A DNA stretch of 64,000 bases from Meandrina meandrites (Eukaryota; Cnidaria; Anthozoa; Scleractinia; Meandrinidae): contig OY855904.1 of NCBI GenBank assembly GCA_963693305.1, forward strand, positions 13,939,496 through 14,003,495, given 5' to 3'. A program made the translations under genes and the position numbers. Below are positions 1 through 34,200 of the stretch, in pieces (the first letter of the stretch is position 1; every line of letters starts with the position of its first letter). The notes under the pieces are model-generated. The model saw nothing but the letters and a program-made list of their open reading frames with translations, ran no database searches and had not been told where the DNA came from.

Positions 1-952
1 TGCGTTTGTCTTCATCTTTAGCAAGGAATTTTGTGCTGTGAACCAAACTAGGAACACTCACAATTCAATGCTTGGAAATGGAATAATTAATGAACAAGAT
101 GGTAAAAACTGAAAATAAAAGTTTGGTAGCGGGGTCCAAATCGGCTGGAGATATGGAAGGGAGCGGGAGGGGGGAGTTTCCAAATTTGCTGTGAGCCTGG
201 CAGTCAGCGCCATGTAGAAAAGTGTCACAACTCATGGCTTTGTATCATGTACAGCTCATGTCAATGCCCAGCGTAAACCAAGAGATCTATAGCGCTCTTC
301 TGAATCGCTTAGTACTTCTTAATCGAAATACATAGTATGAATTGGCTAAGTTCCTTTGATTTTACAAGTCTGCCGGTCAGTTTAGTGTTTTGAAGACCTT
401 GACCAGTTGCAGGTTATTTAGCCACAAATGATATAAGATGACTATGCGTGAGAAAATAAGATTTTTGAGCAGACTTATTTTCTTCTTTGCATGTTTGTGT
501 GTTTGTTTATTGTTTTATGTAATAAAGTCGAGAGCTCAAGTAAATGAGACATAAACGATTTTTATTGGTATAATCTTGAGTCATTATTATTGGTGACCTA
601 TTATGTTGGAAATAAAGAGAAAGTAAATAGGTTCCAAGCGTCTGCAAAATGAGAATTAGAACAAGAAGATAAGAATTAAAAGAACAAAAAAAAGTAACAG
701 AAAAAATCCTGTTACACCGATTCGCGTTACGCCGTTACACCGTTACACCGTTACCAGTTAGGTCATTACGCGCTTTACTAATTAACAACCTTCGGCATTA
801 CCGCGTCCGGAGACGCTTCTATTTCCTTGTAGGTCTCGGACTCGGATCTTAAAACAAGCAAAGGATAAGTAAAACTGTTAAAGAAATAAGAAATATTGAA
901 GATTTACTGAGTTTTTAAATTAGAATTTGAATTTAAAAATTAGTAGATGGAC
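1..952. other. Left-edge region without a recognisable gene
   Basis: AT-rich sequence with no reading frame that resembles a protein family. The only structure I see is a short run of degenerate GTTACACCG-like units at about 708-760. It could be the flank or untranslated region of a gene lying to the left. Confidence 0.4.
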
Positions 953-1363
953 CCCGGGGGGGGGGGGGGGCACTCCCTTATAAGGGCTTAACGGGGACGT
1001 GCGGCCCGACAGGGTATGGTTTTCAGGATTTTTGTCTTGAACGGGGTATCTATTTCGCCCCTTTTTGTCTTAAACGGGGTATCTTTACATGGGCCAATGT
1101 CTAAAACAGGATAAGCAAGTATGTTTATTTTCTAGGAACTTAGCTTCTTCCTTAGTGTTGACTTCCATTGACCTCGGTATTGATACCAAGCTTAATTCCC
1201 GATTGGTTATGCTACAACAAATGTCTTAGACAGGGTATCAAAAATTGGCATTCTGTCTTAAACAGGGTAGGAAAATCAGAGATTCGTGTTCTAAACAGGG
1301 TCAGGGTTTGGGCGGCCGGGCCGCACCTCCCTACCTGAGATTCTGTCAAGTACCCCCCCCGGG
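953..1363. mobile_element. Short inverted-repeat DNA transposon (MITE), 8-bp TSD
   Basis: The element starts CCCGGGGG and ends CCCCCCGGG, with imperfect inverted ends of about 60 bp that share a GTGCGGCCCG block. It is flanked by an identical 8-bp direct repeat AGATGGAC at 945-952 and 1364-1371. The interior has several degenerate copies of a unit like CTTAAACGGGGTATC. There is no transposase. An 8-bp duplication is typical of hAT elements, but family assignment is inference. Confidence 0.6.
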
Positions 1364-1504
1364 AGATGGACACTACAACAGTCCCCTACCAACCTTGGGT
1401 GCGCTCGCATGTGGGTCAACTGTCTGTCACACTGTGTGACTGCTATACCACATATCTATTTAGTAAGCAACCGCTGACCAAAAACTGTGTGGGCGCAAAG
1501 CAAC

Positions 1505-1573
1505 AAAATGGCGCCCATAGCGCCGATATCTGATGGAAACTGAGGGGCTTCGTTCGTTTATAATAGTGATGAA
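1505..1573 (+). promoter_or_regulatory. AIRIM 5' region with YY1-like motif and a possible short uORF
   Basis: AAAATGGCGCC at 1505-1515 resembles a YY1 site, common around start sites of animal housekeeping genes. The ATG inside it opens an 11-codon uORF (1509-1544) that ends before the AIRIM start at 1574. If transcription starts upstream of 1509, this uORF would lie in the leader. No TATA box is evident. Confidence 0.35.
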
Positions 1574-4500
1574 ATGGAAAAGAAAGAAGCTCTTTGCCTC
1601 GAAAAACTTGCGAAATCATATCAGGAGGTCGACCGGCAACTTAAATTGTGGAAAGAAACCGAGCGTCATTCCAGTGGATTGATTCAGTTGTTGACGAGTG
1701 CGCTGGAACAACTGCACGCGTGCGAGAAGGCTTGTTTTAAGCGATCTCCACTTTGTGATTTTGAAAGCTTAAAAGAGAAGCTGCAGTACAAGCTGTTAAA
1801 ACAAACAGAAAGTATCATGATAAAGCTACAGGAGGATTTGTAAGCTGCTTTTATTATGTTTAAAAAAGTTTTATACATAATTTAAGGGTGTTTTCTATTT
1901 TGTTTTGTCAGAACTGGCCGGCTGTGCCGGTCCGTGCGGTCCGGTGGTTTTGAATGTGAAATGGGCCTTTTTCACGAGACGTTCCCACATATAGACCACA
2001 ACAGTGTATAATATTTATGCATTTACTGATTTGAGTGGAAAAATCTGACTAAGAACCGAATTCAGTTCTTGAATGTACCCGTCTGACCGGTCAGTTCTGA
2101 CATGGTGCCGTGTCCCGGGTGGGTGGGGGGGGGGGGGGGGGGGGCGGATACTAAAAAAGAATAATTATATAAGGTGGTTCACACCAAAGTCCAACCACTT
2201 AAGCCTGGTTCTCAGATGCTGCCGACCTACCTGCGACATAGCTGTCGGTATTGCCTGGGATACTGTTCCGACATATCAGAACATATGCCGCAGGCAACAA
2301 AGATTATTGCAGGTCTTTACCACCGGTATTCCTGCGAGGTTGATTTGAGTTCAACTTCACAGACACTTCGAAGGTTTTTTCCGGAGCTACGGCGCTAAAG
2401 GTACTTTATGAGAACAGTATCCCAGGCATGAACTGGCAGCTATGTCACAGGTACGTCGGCGGCATATGAGAACCAGGCTTTACCCTTTCATATACCACTT
2501 TTGACAGAAAAGGTTCCTCTTCCATATGCCTTTAATAGAAAATGGTACCCCTCTCACATACCTGCGGAAGGATTACTACTGTCCCTTTTGTTAATTTTTC
2601 ACTTGAATAAGCCCTTAGAATACTTGAATGAATGAACTTTTTGGTGGGTCTGTTCAAGATATTTTGATTAACCATTAAATGCAAAAATGGCAGTTTTCCC
2701 TACCCTTTTGTATACTTCTGCTCTTGAAATCCCCAAGCCTCCCCCAAATGTAGTCTACTATAGGGGGTATCTCCCCCAGGTGCCATGTAGACTATACAGT
2801 ACACTGAAGCGCACGGATGTACAAAGATACATGTAAAAGGTGACCCTTTCAACTTTATGTCATGGGCGACAAACGACACAAAACCAAGTTCATTCGTCAA
2901 CGATTTTCGAAAATGCCACAAAAAATTGCGCAGCCTAAAATTAATCAACAGAGTTTAAAAGCACTCCAGAAAGCCTAAAATAGCACTTTGAAGCATTTTG
3001 GAGAAAAACTATTGTTGGGTGCCCCAGTTTTATGAGGTCATCAGCAAGAAACATTCAGCAACACATGCTTTTCTCTGTTCCTTTTTTGTCATGTAGCACA
3101 CATACCTCTAGTTTTACGTGTATGATGTATGTACATGTACAGCATGTATTAAACAGTATCTAAGCTCGTGTATATTTTTGATTTACTGACTATTGTACAT
3201 CTAGCTAGGTCTTATGATTCAAACTTCCTCGTGTATCCTATTAAAGGGGCATTGCCACGGATTTTAACAGAATTTTGAACAACCAAATGTATATTTGTGT
3301 CCAAGGAAACCAAACAATAATACTCCATTTTTATTAACAATTGCTATATTAGAGCACCGAAACTGTTAACAAGTGTCTTTAGCTGCAGATGGCTATGATG
3401 GAAATGGATTACAACTTGAAAAGTTTATCTAAACTTTTCAAGTTGTTTCCGCACGTCTTTAAAAGAATCAATATTTATAGCTGCATTTAGATTTCTATCC
3501 ACATATAAAGGTTATATCTTCCTTAAATGTTCAAAGATAATGTTTTTCATGGGTTAAGTTGCCTACCACTAATTTCAGAACACCAAAAATCTGTGAAATC
3601 CCCTTGACAGAGCTCCTTTAAACAAGACATCAATTTTTGTCTTTTTTTATCTGTTAAAGGAACACATTCAAAACTGTTTCAAAGAAGATGTCAACACTTT
3701 GGTCTAGTAGTTTAGAAGTTTACACACTCCACTCAAGTAAGTCCAACTTGTTCGTTAACATCTTTTTCTTACAATACATTTCTTACATGTATTTCAAAGA
3801 TATGACGATATGATCCGTATTAAAACAAGCACTTGATTCGACTGAGGTAAGACAAGGTGTAAACAAACATGGCAATCAGCATTCTAGTAACTGTCAGCCC
3901 AATTTTTTGTCAGACCCTTGTTGATGTGAGTTATTCTTTATTAGCTTTTTGACACCTAAGGAAAAAGAGTGACTGCTCAGTAATCTTCAGGGAAATCTTG
4001 TAAAAATAGCATTAAAATGGCATACATGTACAAAGGCAGAGAGGAACATAACCTAGAGTAACCTGGATAAGAAATGAAAATGTTAGTATAATGAAATAGT
4101 GGTAAAAGTAGTTACATGTATATGTTGCAGTTAATTTTTTTCTTCAGTTAAATTTTATTCTTCCTTTGTTTAAAACTCTTTATCATACATTACCATACCG
4201 AAAAACAAAGGAAGAATAAAATTTAACTGAAGGAAAAAATTAACTGCAACATATACAATATGGTAGTATATCTAGTCCATGTACATGTTTGGCAAAAGGC
4301 ATCCTGCTTGCTCTCTGTTGGGGATTACATGTAAGCTTTGTAACATTAATTTTTTTTACTACAAATACTTGGATTTCCCCTCTAAGTTGCATGCAATTTT
4401 TTTAACTGATCCTCTGTTAGGTTTTCTTCCCATGACTGTGGTGTGTGAGGGAACCTCCACTCAACCTTCAATAGCAGACCTTCTGGAGTGGCTCAGTGAT

Positions 4501-5993
4501 TTAGAAAGAATTCATAATGAATTGTATCCTTGAAGAAGAGGTGAAATACAAAGTGGATGTAGACACATGTAGACATAGCTCACAGCGAACTGAAGGGACG
4601 ATTTAAGTGTTTTTTATTAATAACTTCGTAAGATATCACTTAATGTACATGCACCTGTCAGATTATGAATGGTTGTTGATAACTAAGACGGATTCCACTC
4701 CAAGTTTAAACAATTAGTGCAAAAATCAATTGCCAAAAATACATGGTATCATTTTGAATACTAGTTGAAACATCTCACTTTAATTCATTTCTTCTAGTGA
4801 CCCCGCGATTAAATTCTAAGGCGTTCTAGAGAAAGCGAACGTCAAACCTCGTAAAAATGCTTAAAACGTGTTACCGGTAAATTGTCTTGACATAAAAGCT
4901 TCCAAGACTGGCAGCCAGTAAGCACACCTGAGTGCAGTGTTGGGCAGTTTTATACAGTCATGTGGTCACGCTGAATTTTCAAGAACAGTAGAGGATTGTC
5001 CATAGCTTCTTGCACCTCACAAGACTAGTGCACCTTTTGCTACCTTGTTTTAAATTTTACTCCCCCGAGTTATCAGCCTTGGATCTCTGCGGATGTGAAA
5101 GGTTGTTTCAAACATTGGATGCACTCTTTCGTTTTACAGCATTGATGACTGTGCTGTCAGGTTTCTTGACATAACCAAGATATGAAGACAAAGTCGATAT
5201 TTTGGAGAGAATAACATATATGGCACCAGTGGCAAATGTGCACAAGGCTGTCAGGGAATGGTGCTCCACACAAGACAGACATGCTCATAAAATACGAGGT
5301 AAAATATTAATTGTCTTCAATGCAAAATCAAATCCGAGAGAAAATAATCCCTTGGAAAGTGGGGGGAGTATTTCATAGAGGGTCGTACAGGGGTGTTCTC
5401 GTGACGCGTGATTAGCTGATTTTATTTTCCGTGAAACGTGAATTTAATAAATTAATTCTTCGTGACCCGTGACCAGAAGGTTTTGCGTGACACGTGAAGA
5501 GCTTGAATTAATAACTGATATTCGTGATTTCACCACTTTATTGACTTTATTTTGCGTGATTTTGAGACGCGAGACTTCAAATGTGATCTCCGTATAATTA
5601 TCGTAACGTCAAACAATCTTTGTAGAGTAAGAACAGGTTAAAAGAGTATGTTTCTTTCTTATTTTCGTAATTTCTTAATCAATTTTGATTTCTTCAAACA
5701 CTATTTGTAGCGTAAGAACAGGATAAAAGAGTACTTATTTTCGTGATTCGGGAAAATGAAATTTCAATATCCGTGATCTGTGATTCGTTATTTTTTTCGT
5801 CCGTGAATCGTGCCAGAGACCCCCCTGCACGACCCTCTTCATAAACAAGACTGTTGTTCCTAATGTTACAAGTCGACCAGCTTGTTTTGCGCCGTCAAAC
5901 AAATAAATTGTCATTTTTTTGTTATTTCATGTTTTCTCTGTTTTTGCAGATATTATGGAGCAGGTAGCAGTATTCCTGGCAAGCAGAACCTGA
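1574..5993 (+). CDS. AIRIM: AIRIM / C1orf109-like ribosome maturation factor (5 exons)
   Basis: Exons: 1574-1839, 3660-3736, 4421-4523, 5180-5298, 5950-5993. Phases agree throughout and give 202 residues, close to the roughly 203 of human AIRIM. Recognisable family blocks: an N-terminal helix with QLKLWKETERH and ALEQLHACEKACF, a second exon with KKMSTLWSSSLEVY, and the hallmark PSIADLLEWLSDLERIHNEL (compare PSVADMLEWLQDIERHY in human). The C-terminus is DIMEQVAVFLASRT then TGA. In humans AIRIM belongs to the AFG2 (SPATA5/SPATA5L1)-CINP ATPase complex that acts in late pre-60S maturation; that role is taken from the family. The intron after exon 3 has U12-type splice signals. The first, second and fourth introns hold MITEs or hairpins. 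ATG 1574 is chosen because family similarity starts just after it. Confidence 0.9.
2202..2479. mobile_element. MITE with long inverted repeats and TTA duplication
   Basis: Ends AGCCTGGTTCTCA and TGAGAACCAGGCT begin long inverted repeats (about 70 bp, including GCCGAC-TACCTG and ACATAGCTG). TTA flanks both sides (2199-2201 and 2480-2482). The element lies in the first AIRIM intron and has no coding capacity. A 3-bp TTA/TAA duplication suggests a Harbinger/Tourist-type MITE, which is inference. Confidence 0.6.
3241..3621. mobile_element. MITE-like repeat bounded by TTAA
   Basis: It begins TTAAAGGGGC and ends GAGCTCCTTTAA. Inside both ends a related block appears in inverted order (CACGGATTTTAACAG against CTGTGAAATCCCC). 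TTAA at both borders is the signature of piggyBac- or Kolobok-type insertions. It lies in AIRIM intron 1, just before exon 2. Confidence 0.5.
4120..4255. repeat. Near-perfect long hairpin in AIRIM intron 2
   Basis: Two arms of about 50 bp (about 4120-4171 and 4204-4255) are almost exact reverse complements, with ATGTTGCAGTTAA at the outer end and a spacer of about 32 bp. The RNA would form a long stem. It looks like a young palindromic MITE or an inverted duplication. Confidence 0.7.
5378..5837. mobile_element. CGTGA-rich MITE, copy A, 6-bp TSD TTCATA
   Basis: Inverted ends GAGGGTCG and CGACCCTC are flanked by identical 6-bp duplications TTCATA (5372-5377 and 5838-5843). The interior is built from many degenerate units containing CGTGA (for example CGTGACGCGTGATT, CGTGAAACGTG). 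The same family occurs at 46579-47069. It lies in the last AIRIM intron. Confidence 0.75.
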
Positions 5994-8107
5994 AAAAAGA
6001 TTGATTTACGTCCTGGCTTTTTGAGTCAGTCGCAACACAATCCGTCACCTATATCATGTACATGAGATTCATACGCAATGACGTTACATGGTGTAGATGT
6101 GGTCTTCCCGGACAACCTGGAGATGGTTTGCTTCTCGAAATAGGAACCAACCCACAGCAAGCGCTCGCTCGTGACTCGAAATAAGTACCTTGGACTCGTT
6201 TATAAAAGACTACGTATACATGGATTAAAAAAATAGCGATGAGATTACAGTCTGGAGGAGGAGTATTTACCATTTTACGCAAATCGTTGTAAAGTAACCG
6301 ACGAGCTTCATTCTGTCAGCGGAGTTCCCTTCGATCTTTCTGTTAGCAGAAAAAGCTTCCAATAACCAATTAAAACCTATATTCGTCGATACATTGTCAC
6401 GTGTCGTCATGACAACGCCGCGCGAAAACGTCATTGTTACCTGGTAACGTCTATAAGCAAGAACCGTGACCGCAGTCAATTCTTAGACACAGCATTTTCG
6501 AGGGTGACTAGGTAGAATTTCTTGGAGTTCAAAACAGTACATACTTTGATTGGTGAACTGAGGCATGCTTTACGAATTGTTCAAAAAGAGCCAGGATACA
6601 GGATAGGTAGGACAAGAATTCATATTTCATCAGAGTAGAGTAATGTAGTGCCTTGGAAGCAAGGACCATCTATAATGTAATACAAATATCACATCAGTTT
6701 TGGTTCAGCTTGCTGTATCTGTTATGTTTTAGGTCTCTAGTTTCGGCGCGTGGGCGTTACTTTCGGTATTTACCAACAACCGTGAACTTCGGAGGGGGGC
6801 TTTCCAGAAAATATCTGGAAATGGGAATTTTCTTACTATCTACATCCTTCGTGGCAAATTAACAATAACTAAAGTCCACGAGACAGTCGTCTTATAAACA
6901 AGCTGTTTACTTACATTTTTACAGTCTTGGTTTCTTAAAACTGAACCCGATAAATACCTGTACAAGAAATTATAATCCCAGACTAATGCAACAGCAGTGG
7001 GAAAGTGATTTTTTTTTCTCTTTTGTCGCTGCTATTTTTTGTTTTTCTCCATCGGCAATGTAAACCATACAACACACTAGCTCTTCTAAAATCCAAACTT
7101 AGAGCAGTTTGTCTCTCGAAGCACTGCTTGTACATAAATTTTTATCAATAAAGTTCTTTTATTTTATTTATCGATCGTTTCCAGCTTCTTGTCCATCTTT
7201 CTTCGTTCTGGATCTGAGCATTCATTACCTCTCGAATGGCGGTCAGACGAGACTCGAACTTCTCTTTATAATCCTACGGGACGAAAAGGATACATCTGGT
7301 CAATTTAAAGATTACTCTTGAACAATTCGAGCAATAACACATGATTCAATTTTCGAAAGTTATTGTTCCTAGTTCTCGAGTGGTAGTGAAATCGAAGTCT
7401 TGAGGTTCTATTGGGTATTGACTCTGCATGTATTGCCTTCGGTCTCGTCGGCGCAAAATGAAGCAAAACTGACTGGCTGGGAAAACGAGCAGCTAAGCAT
7501 GCGCAATTCAACCGGAAGTATGATATTTTCAGACTTCCAATCAGAACATTTTCCAAGGTCGCTCCATGTTCACGTAACTAATTGATGGAGCTCAAACAAG
7601 GGCCCGGGTGTTTTAGACGCAGATACCATTACTCTTACTATAGGAAAATCATCACACAGTCAAAACATTGACTTGCAATTTAGAAATTAAGAACGAAACT
7701 CACCTCGTAAGCCTTGTTACGTGAATTCATGACAGCCAGATGACCTTGTGTCGTCTTGACAGTTTTCACAGTCGGGGTTCGTGATAAATAGTTAAAGAAG
7801 TTGTACTTAAATCTTCCAAAGGAATACTAAGGTAAGTTGCTACAAAATTCGAGAATTTGAAGAGAAACAAGAAAAGGTTTCCAGATTGGGTTTACCAACC
7901 AACAGCCTGACGCAAGCACATAAAGCTAGTTTGGGTCAACGGAAAAAACTCAAAAGCTTGTGTGAACCCGAGTTTCTAAGGAAACGTATGCCCACTCTCT
8001 CCTCCCTCGCCCACTCATGCAGTGAAAGATCTAACTCACTGCTGCAAAGGAAACTACAGTAACATTTCATGTAATATCCACGCAAATTGACTTAAGTTCT
8101 CCTGGAA
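5994..8107. other. Convergent intergenic region AIRIM/CCDC180
   Basis: The two genes point towards each other here, so the region should hold both 3' UTRs. Two overlapping minus-strand AATAAA signals (TTTATT at 7158-7163 and 7163-7168) could end CCDC180 about 950 bp past its stop. A palindromic GTTACCTGGTAAC (6436-6448) fits an RFX X-box. I see no coding exon; short open frames here do not resemble any family. Confidence 0.4.
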
Positions 8108-30910
<22,803 letters not shown>

Positions 30911-31279
30911 AATAACTCTAAATGCTTGTTCTTGAGTTATGAATCGAATACGATTTCAGTCTTTCACATAATCCGCCATTTTTATCGAGCGTTTGTTTGT
31001 TAGCAACACAAAAAAGTTAGAGCCCAGTCTACCACAGCTGGTATTTAGAAAGACCTGTCATGTAAACTAGCACAAATCGTCTACCCAACTGAAACTTAAG
31101 CCAACTTAGCCATGAAGCGCCTTACATATTTGACATATTGGGCGTCGGAAATCATTCCGACTCCACAGGTACAGAATGTAAAGAGGTGAATTCGATTTCT
31201 TCGCACAAAGATCCTCGCAGTCAAGGTTCCTTGGTTGTTTGAGTTTTATTTTATAATCGGTTCAGCTCTAGAGGCATCG
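30911..31279. promoter_or_regulatory. Divergent promoter region CCDC180 / ROCO-like gene
   Basis: Only 369 bp separate the two start codons, which face away from each other. There is no TATA box near either start. GTTAGCAAC at about 30999-31007 resembles one half of an RFX X-box on the CCDC180 side, but the second half is not convincing. Both genes probably use this stretch as promoter and 5' UTR. Confidence 0.5.
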
Positions 31280-34200
31280 ATGTCTGCCGCCCCCGCATCT
31301 GCGGAAAGGAATTGTACAGGTAGGTGTTTGGTGAAGCTCCAACCTAAATTTGAAGACTACCAAGATCTTTAAATATCACTTTTTATCTTTTTAAAATTGA
31401 AATTTAAAGTGAATCTACTTCAGCTGAGAACAGCGGCAATCGACAAGAAATTGAATATAAACAGTGATAAAAAGCAAGCTTACGTTACACCTTACTTCCG
31501 GTGTAAATTATTCCATATTTCTAGAATGTAATAATACTGTAGTATTATTGTTTGTTATAAAATTAAGTATTTTATTTTAAGAAATGATTTTAGTAAATTT
31601 ACCGATTACTTGTAACATTTTTAGTTTAACATCCACCATCATCATCATTGATCTTCCCCGGTGGTTTCCATACAACGTACACACAAAGAGCATTGTGGTG
31701 AATATAAGGTTTTGTAGGAAAACAAATCGGTAAAATGAGAGCAACTCCCTATCTATAGGAAAACAAAAATGGCTTCATAAACTTTTTATTTGTTTAGATA
31801 GCCCTGTGCCTTATTGGGAAGAGGGTACTTCTCAGCACTTTGTCATCAATTGAAGAAGTGCTCCAGAGGGGAGGGGGAGGGGGCACACTGTAAATATTTG
31901 GGTGGGGGGGATGTGCCACTTGGACTCTGAAACCCCAACCCTATTCCAGACTACATTCAGCTGCATTTTGTAATAATAATAATAATAATAATAATTTTAT
32001 TCAGCTCATAATGAAGTTTACAGTTTTGTTCGTATTCTTAGTAAAATAGAGATGAGGTGTTACAGGAATTCGTAGTTAGTTAAGTATTGAGCTGGGGAGC
32101 TAAATGAACCGGCAGGTTTTCAAGTTAGCTCCCCATACAGTTGATGTTATCAATAGTAAAAAAGGAAAACAGGTAATTAATAAGTTATAATAGAGAGAAA
32201 AACTTGCGAAAATCTACAAACTTAGTCTGGTGGAGAGTCAGTTTAGTTTTTGTTCTGACAGGAGGTAACGTTTTATTTTCTTGGGAAATGCTAGTACACT
32301 TAAGTCTTTAAAATAAGATGGAAGGTCTTTCCAAATATCAATTGCCATGAAAGTAACGAATTGCTTTCCTACATTAGTGTTTACTCTATGCTTATAAAAA
32401 TTCTGTTTGGCTGTATATCTTGTGTTGTATCCATGCATATTTCTAGCATATTTAAATATATCGTCAAATACTCTAGGGAGAAGGCCATTATGCCATAAAT
32501 GTGCGAATTTCAATATTTCGAGACGATAAATGTTGTCTACTGTCAGAACGTCTAGTAGATTTAACAGAGGTTTGGCACTTTCAGTTTCTTTGCCAAAAAC
32601 GCCTGTAACATCAAAAACGCCTACCATATCGCAGTGTGTCAACAAATATGCCATTACAGTGAGAGATAAGTAGTTCTGTTTATGTGAGGTCCTGGGTGTG
32701 AAGTGCTTGCTTTCGCATTCAATTCCTATTCTAGACTGAATTTTTCATAAACTGGTCAGTTTATCAGGAAATTATACCCTATTCTAGACCAAAACTCTTA
32801 GATTTCTATACCTTACCCCAGATGTAAATGCTTGAAAACCATACCCTTCACAGGGGCACATACCCATATAGCCCATTCGCCCACACTGTTAGACTGTTCT
32901 TACCCCATTTCAGACCAGAAATGCAAACCATAGTTTGGACAGAAAGACTAGCTAAAAATCACGCCCTTCAAAACAGCACATTCCTTTCTTACAGGGAGGC
33001 ACCACCCCCTCCCCTCTCAATTTATCCTGCATGTGTTTTTCACTCCAGCTCACTCCATCCTCTAAGGAATCCTATTAATCACTGATGCATGTAACCATAA
33101 GCCAAGCCATAGCTAAACATAATAGCAAAAGATCATGATAACTTTTGAAGAAAAATCAAATCGGCCTACAACAAGGGAAACTAATACAAGGAACAATTTT
33201 GGTGGCCGTCGTGTGGAAGATAAAATCCATAGTTATTTTACAGTTGATGGAAACCCAGGCCTTTAAACAAGGAGAACCAGAAACCCAGTTAATAATTTAT
33301 GTATAAACATCTAAGAACGAGATTAATATACTGTAAGAAGTACTTGAAGGGTTTTATTTATTTTAAGAAGTGGCTTTTCGCAGGTAACAGCCCACACTAT
33401 GCCACATCCCAGTGGTTCAAGGTGGTTCTTCTTGGAGATGCAAGAGTTGGCAAGACGTCCCTTATAAGAGCCCTTAAAAATGATCAACAATCATGGGAGC
33501 TTCCCAAAGAGTACAAATCAACTACAGGAGCCTGGGTAACATACTTTGACTTAACAAACACTTGCAGGCTACTTATTACTGACACCTCTGGAAAGCCTGA
33601 ATATATCCCTCTTGTTCATCTCTACTTGAGACAGTTGCATTGTGTTGTCTTTGTATTTGCCCTTGATGAACCCTCAAGCTTCAATAGTCTTAATCATTGG
33701 TATAACGTGTACACCCAAGAGTTTAAAGGTGACGGTTCTAAGATTGCAAAGTTTGTTGTTGGAACAAAAACAGATACAGCCCAGCACAGTACCACATTGC
33801 AAACGGAGGCAACATCTTTTGCCGAAAAAATCGGAGCAGAGATGTGGATCACATCAGCAGCCAAATCATTTAACACTCATGAGCTGTTTACCAGAATTGC
33901 TAAGAAAGCCAGTGACATCTTTCCTAGCCCGTCTCTGGATGCAGATCTTGCACCACGCAGTGGCGACTTTCAAGATGGCCCCATCACAAGTTCAGATGCC
34001 CACTTGTTGGATAATATGCTCCTTGCAAAAGGCGCTCTTGTGAGGTACCCTGATCCAGTCCTACTAAACACCGAGGAAGAAGAGATTTCAGGCCTTATGT
34101 TGTCCCATCAATGCGTCACTATGACAGGAGAGAATAAGACCTTCAAGTGGGGAACGTGGTCGAAACAACGGTAGAGAATTTGCAATAAAACCATCTCAAT

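Noticed and set aside
5140..5179. Acceptor after the T-rich tract at 5130-5139 for AIRIM exon 4
   Set aside because: Although pyrimidine-rich, every frame from it meets a stop before the conserved block; the U12-type acceptor at 5179 fits frame and homology.
33299..33383. Upstream extension of the GTPase frame beginning MYKHLRTRL
   Set aside because: The stretch is the end of an intron: it finishes in a T-rich tract and CAG, and the exon 31280-31319 supplies the matching phase and an ATG.
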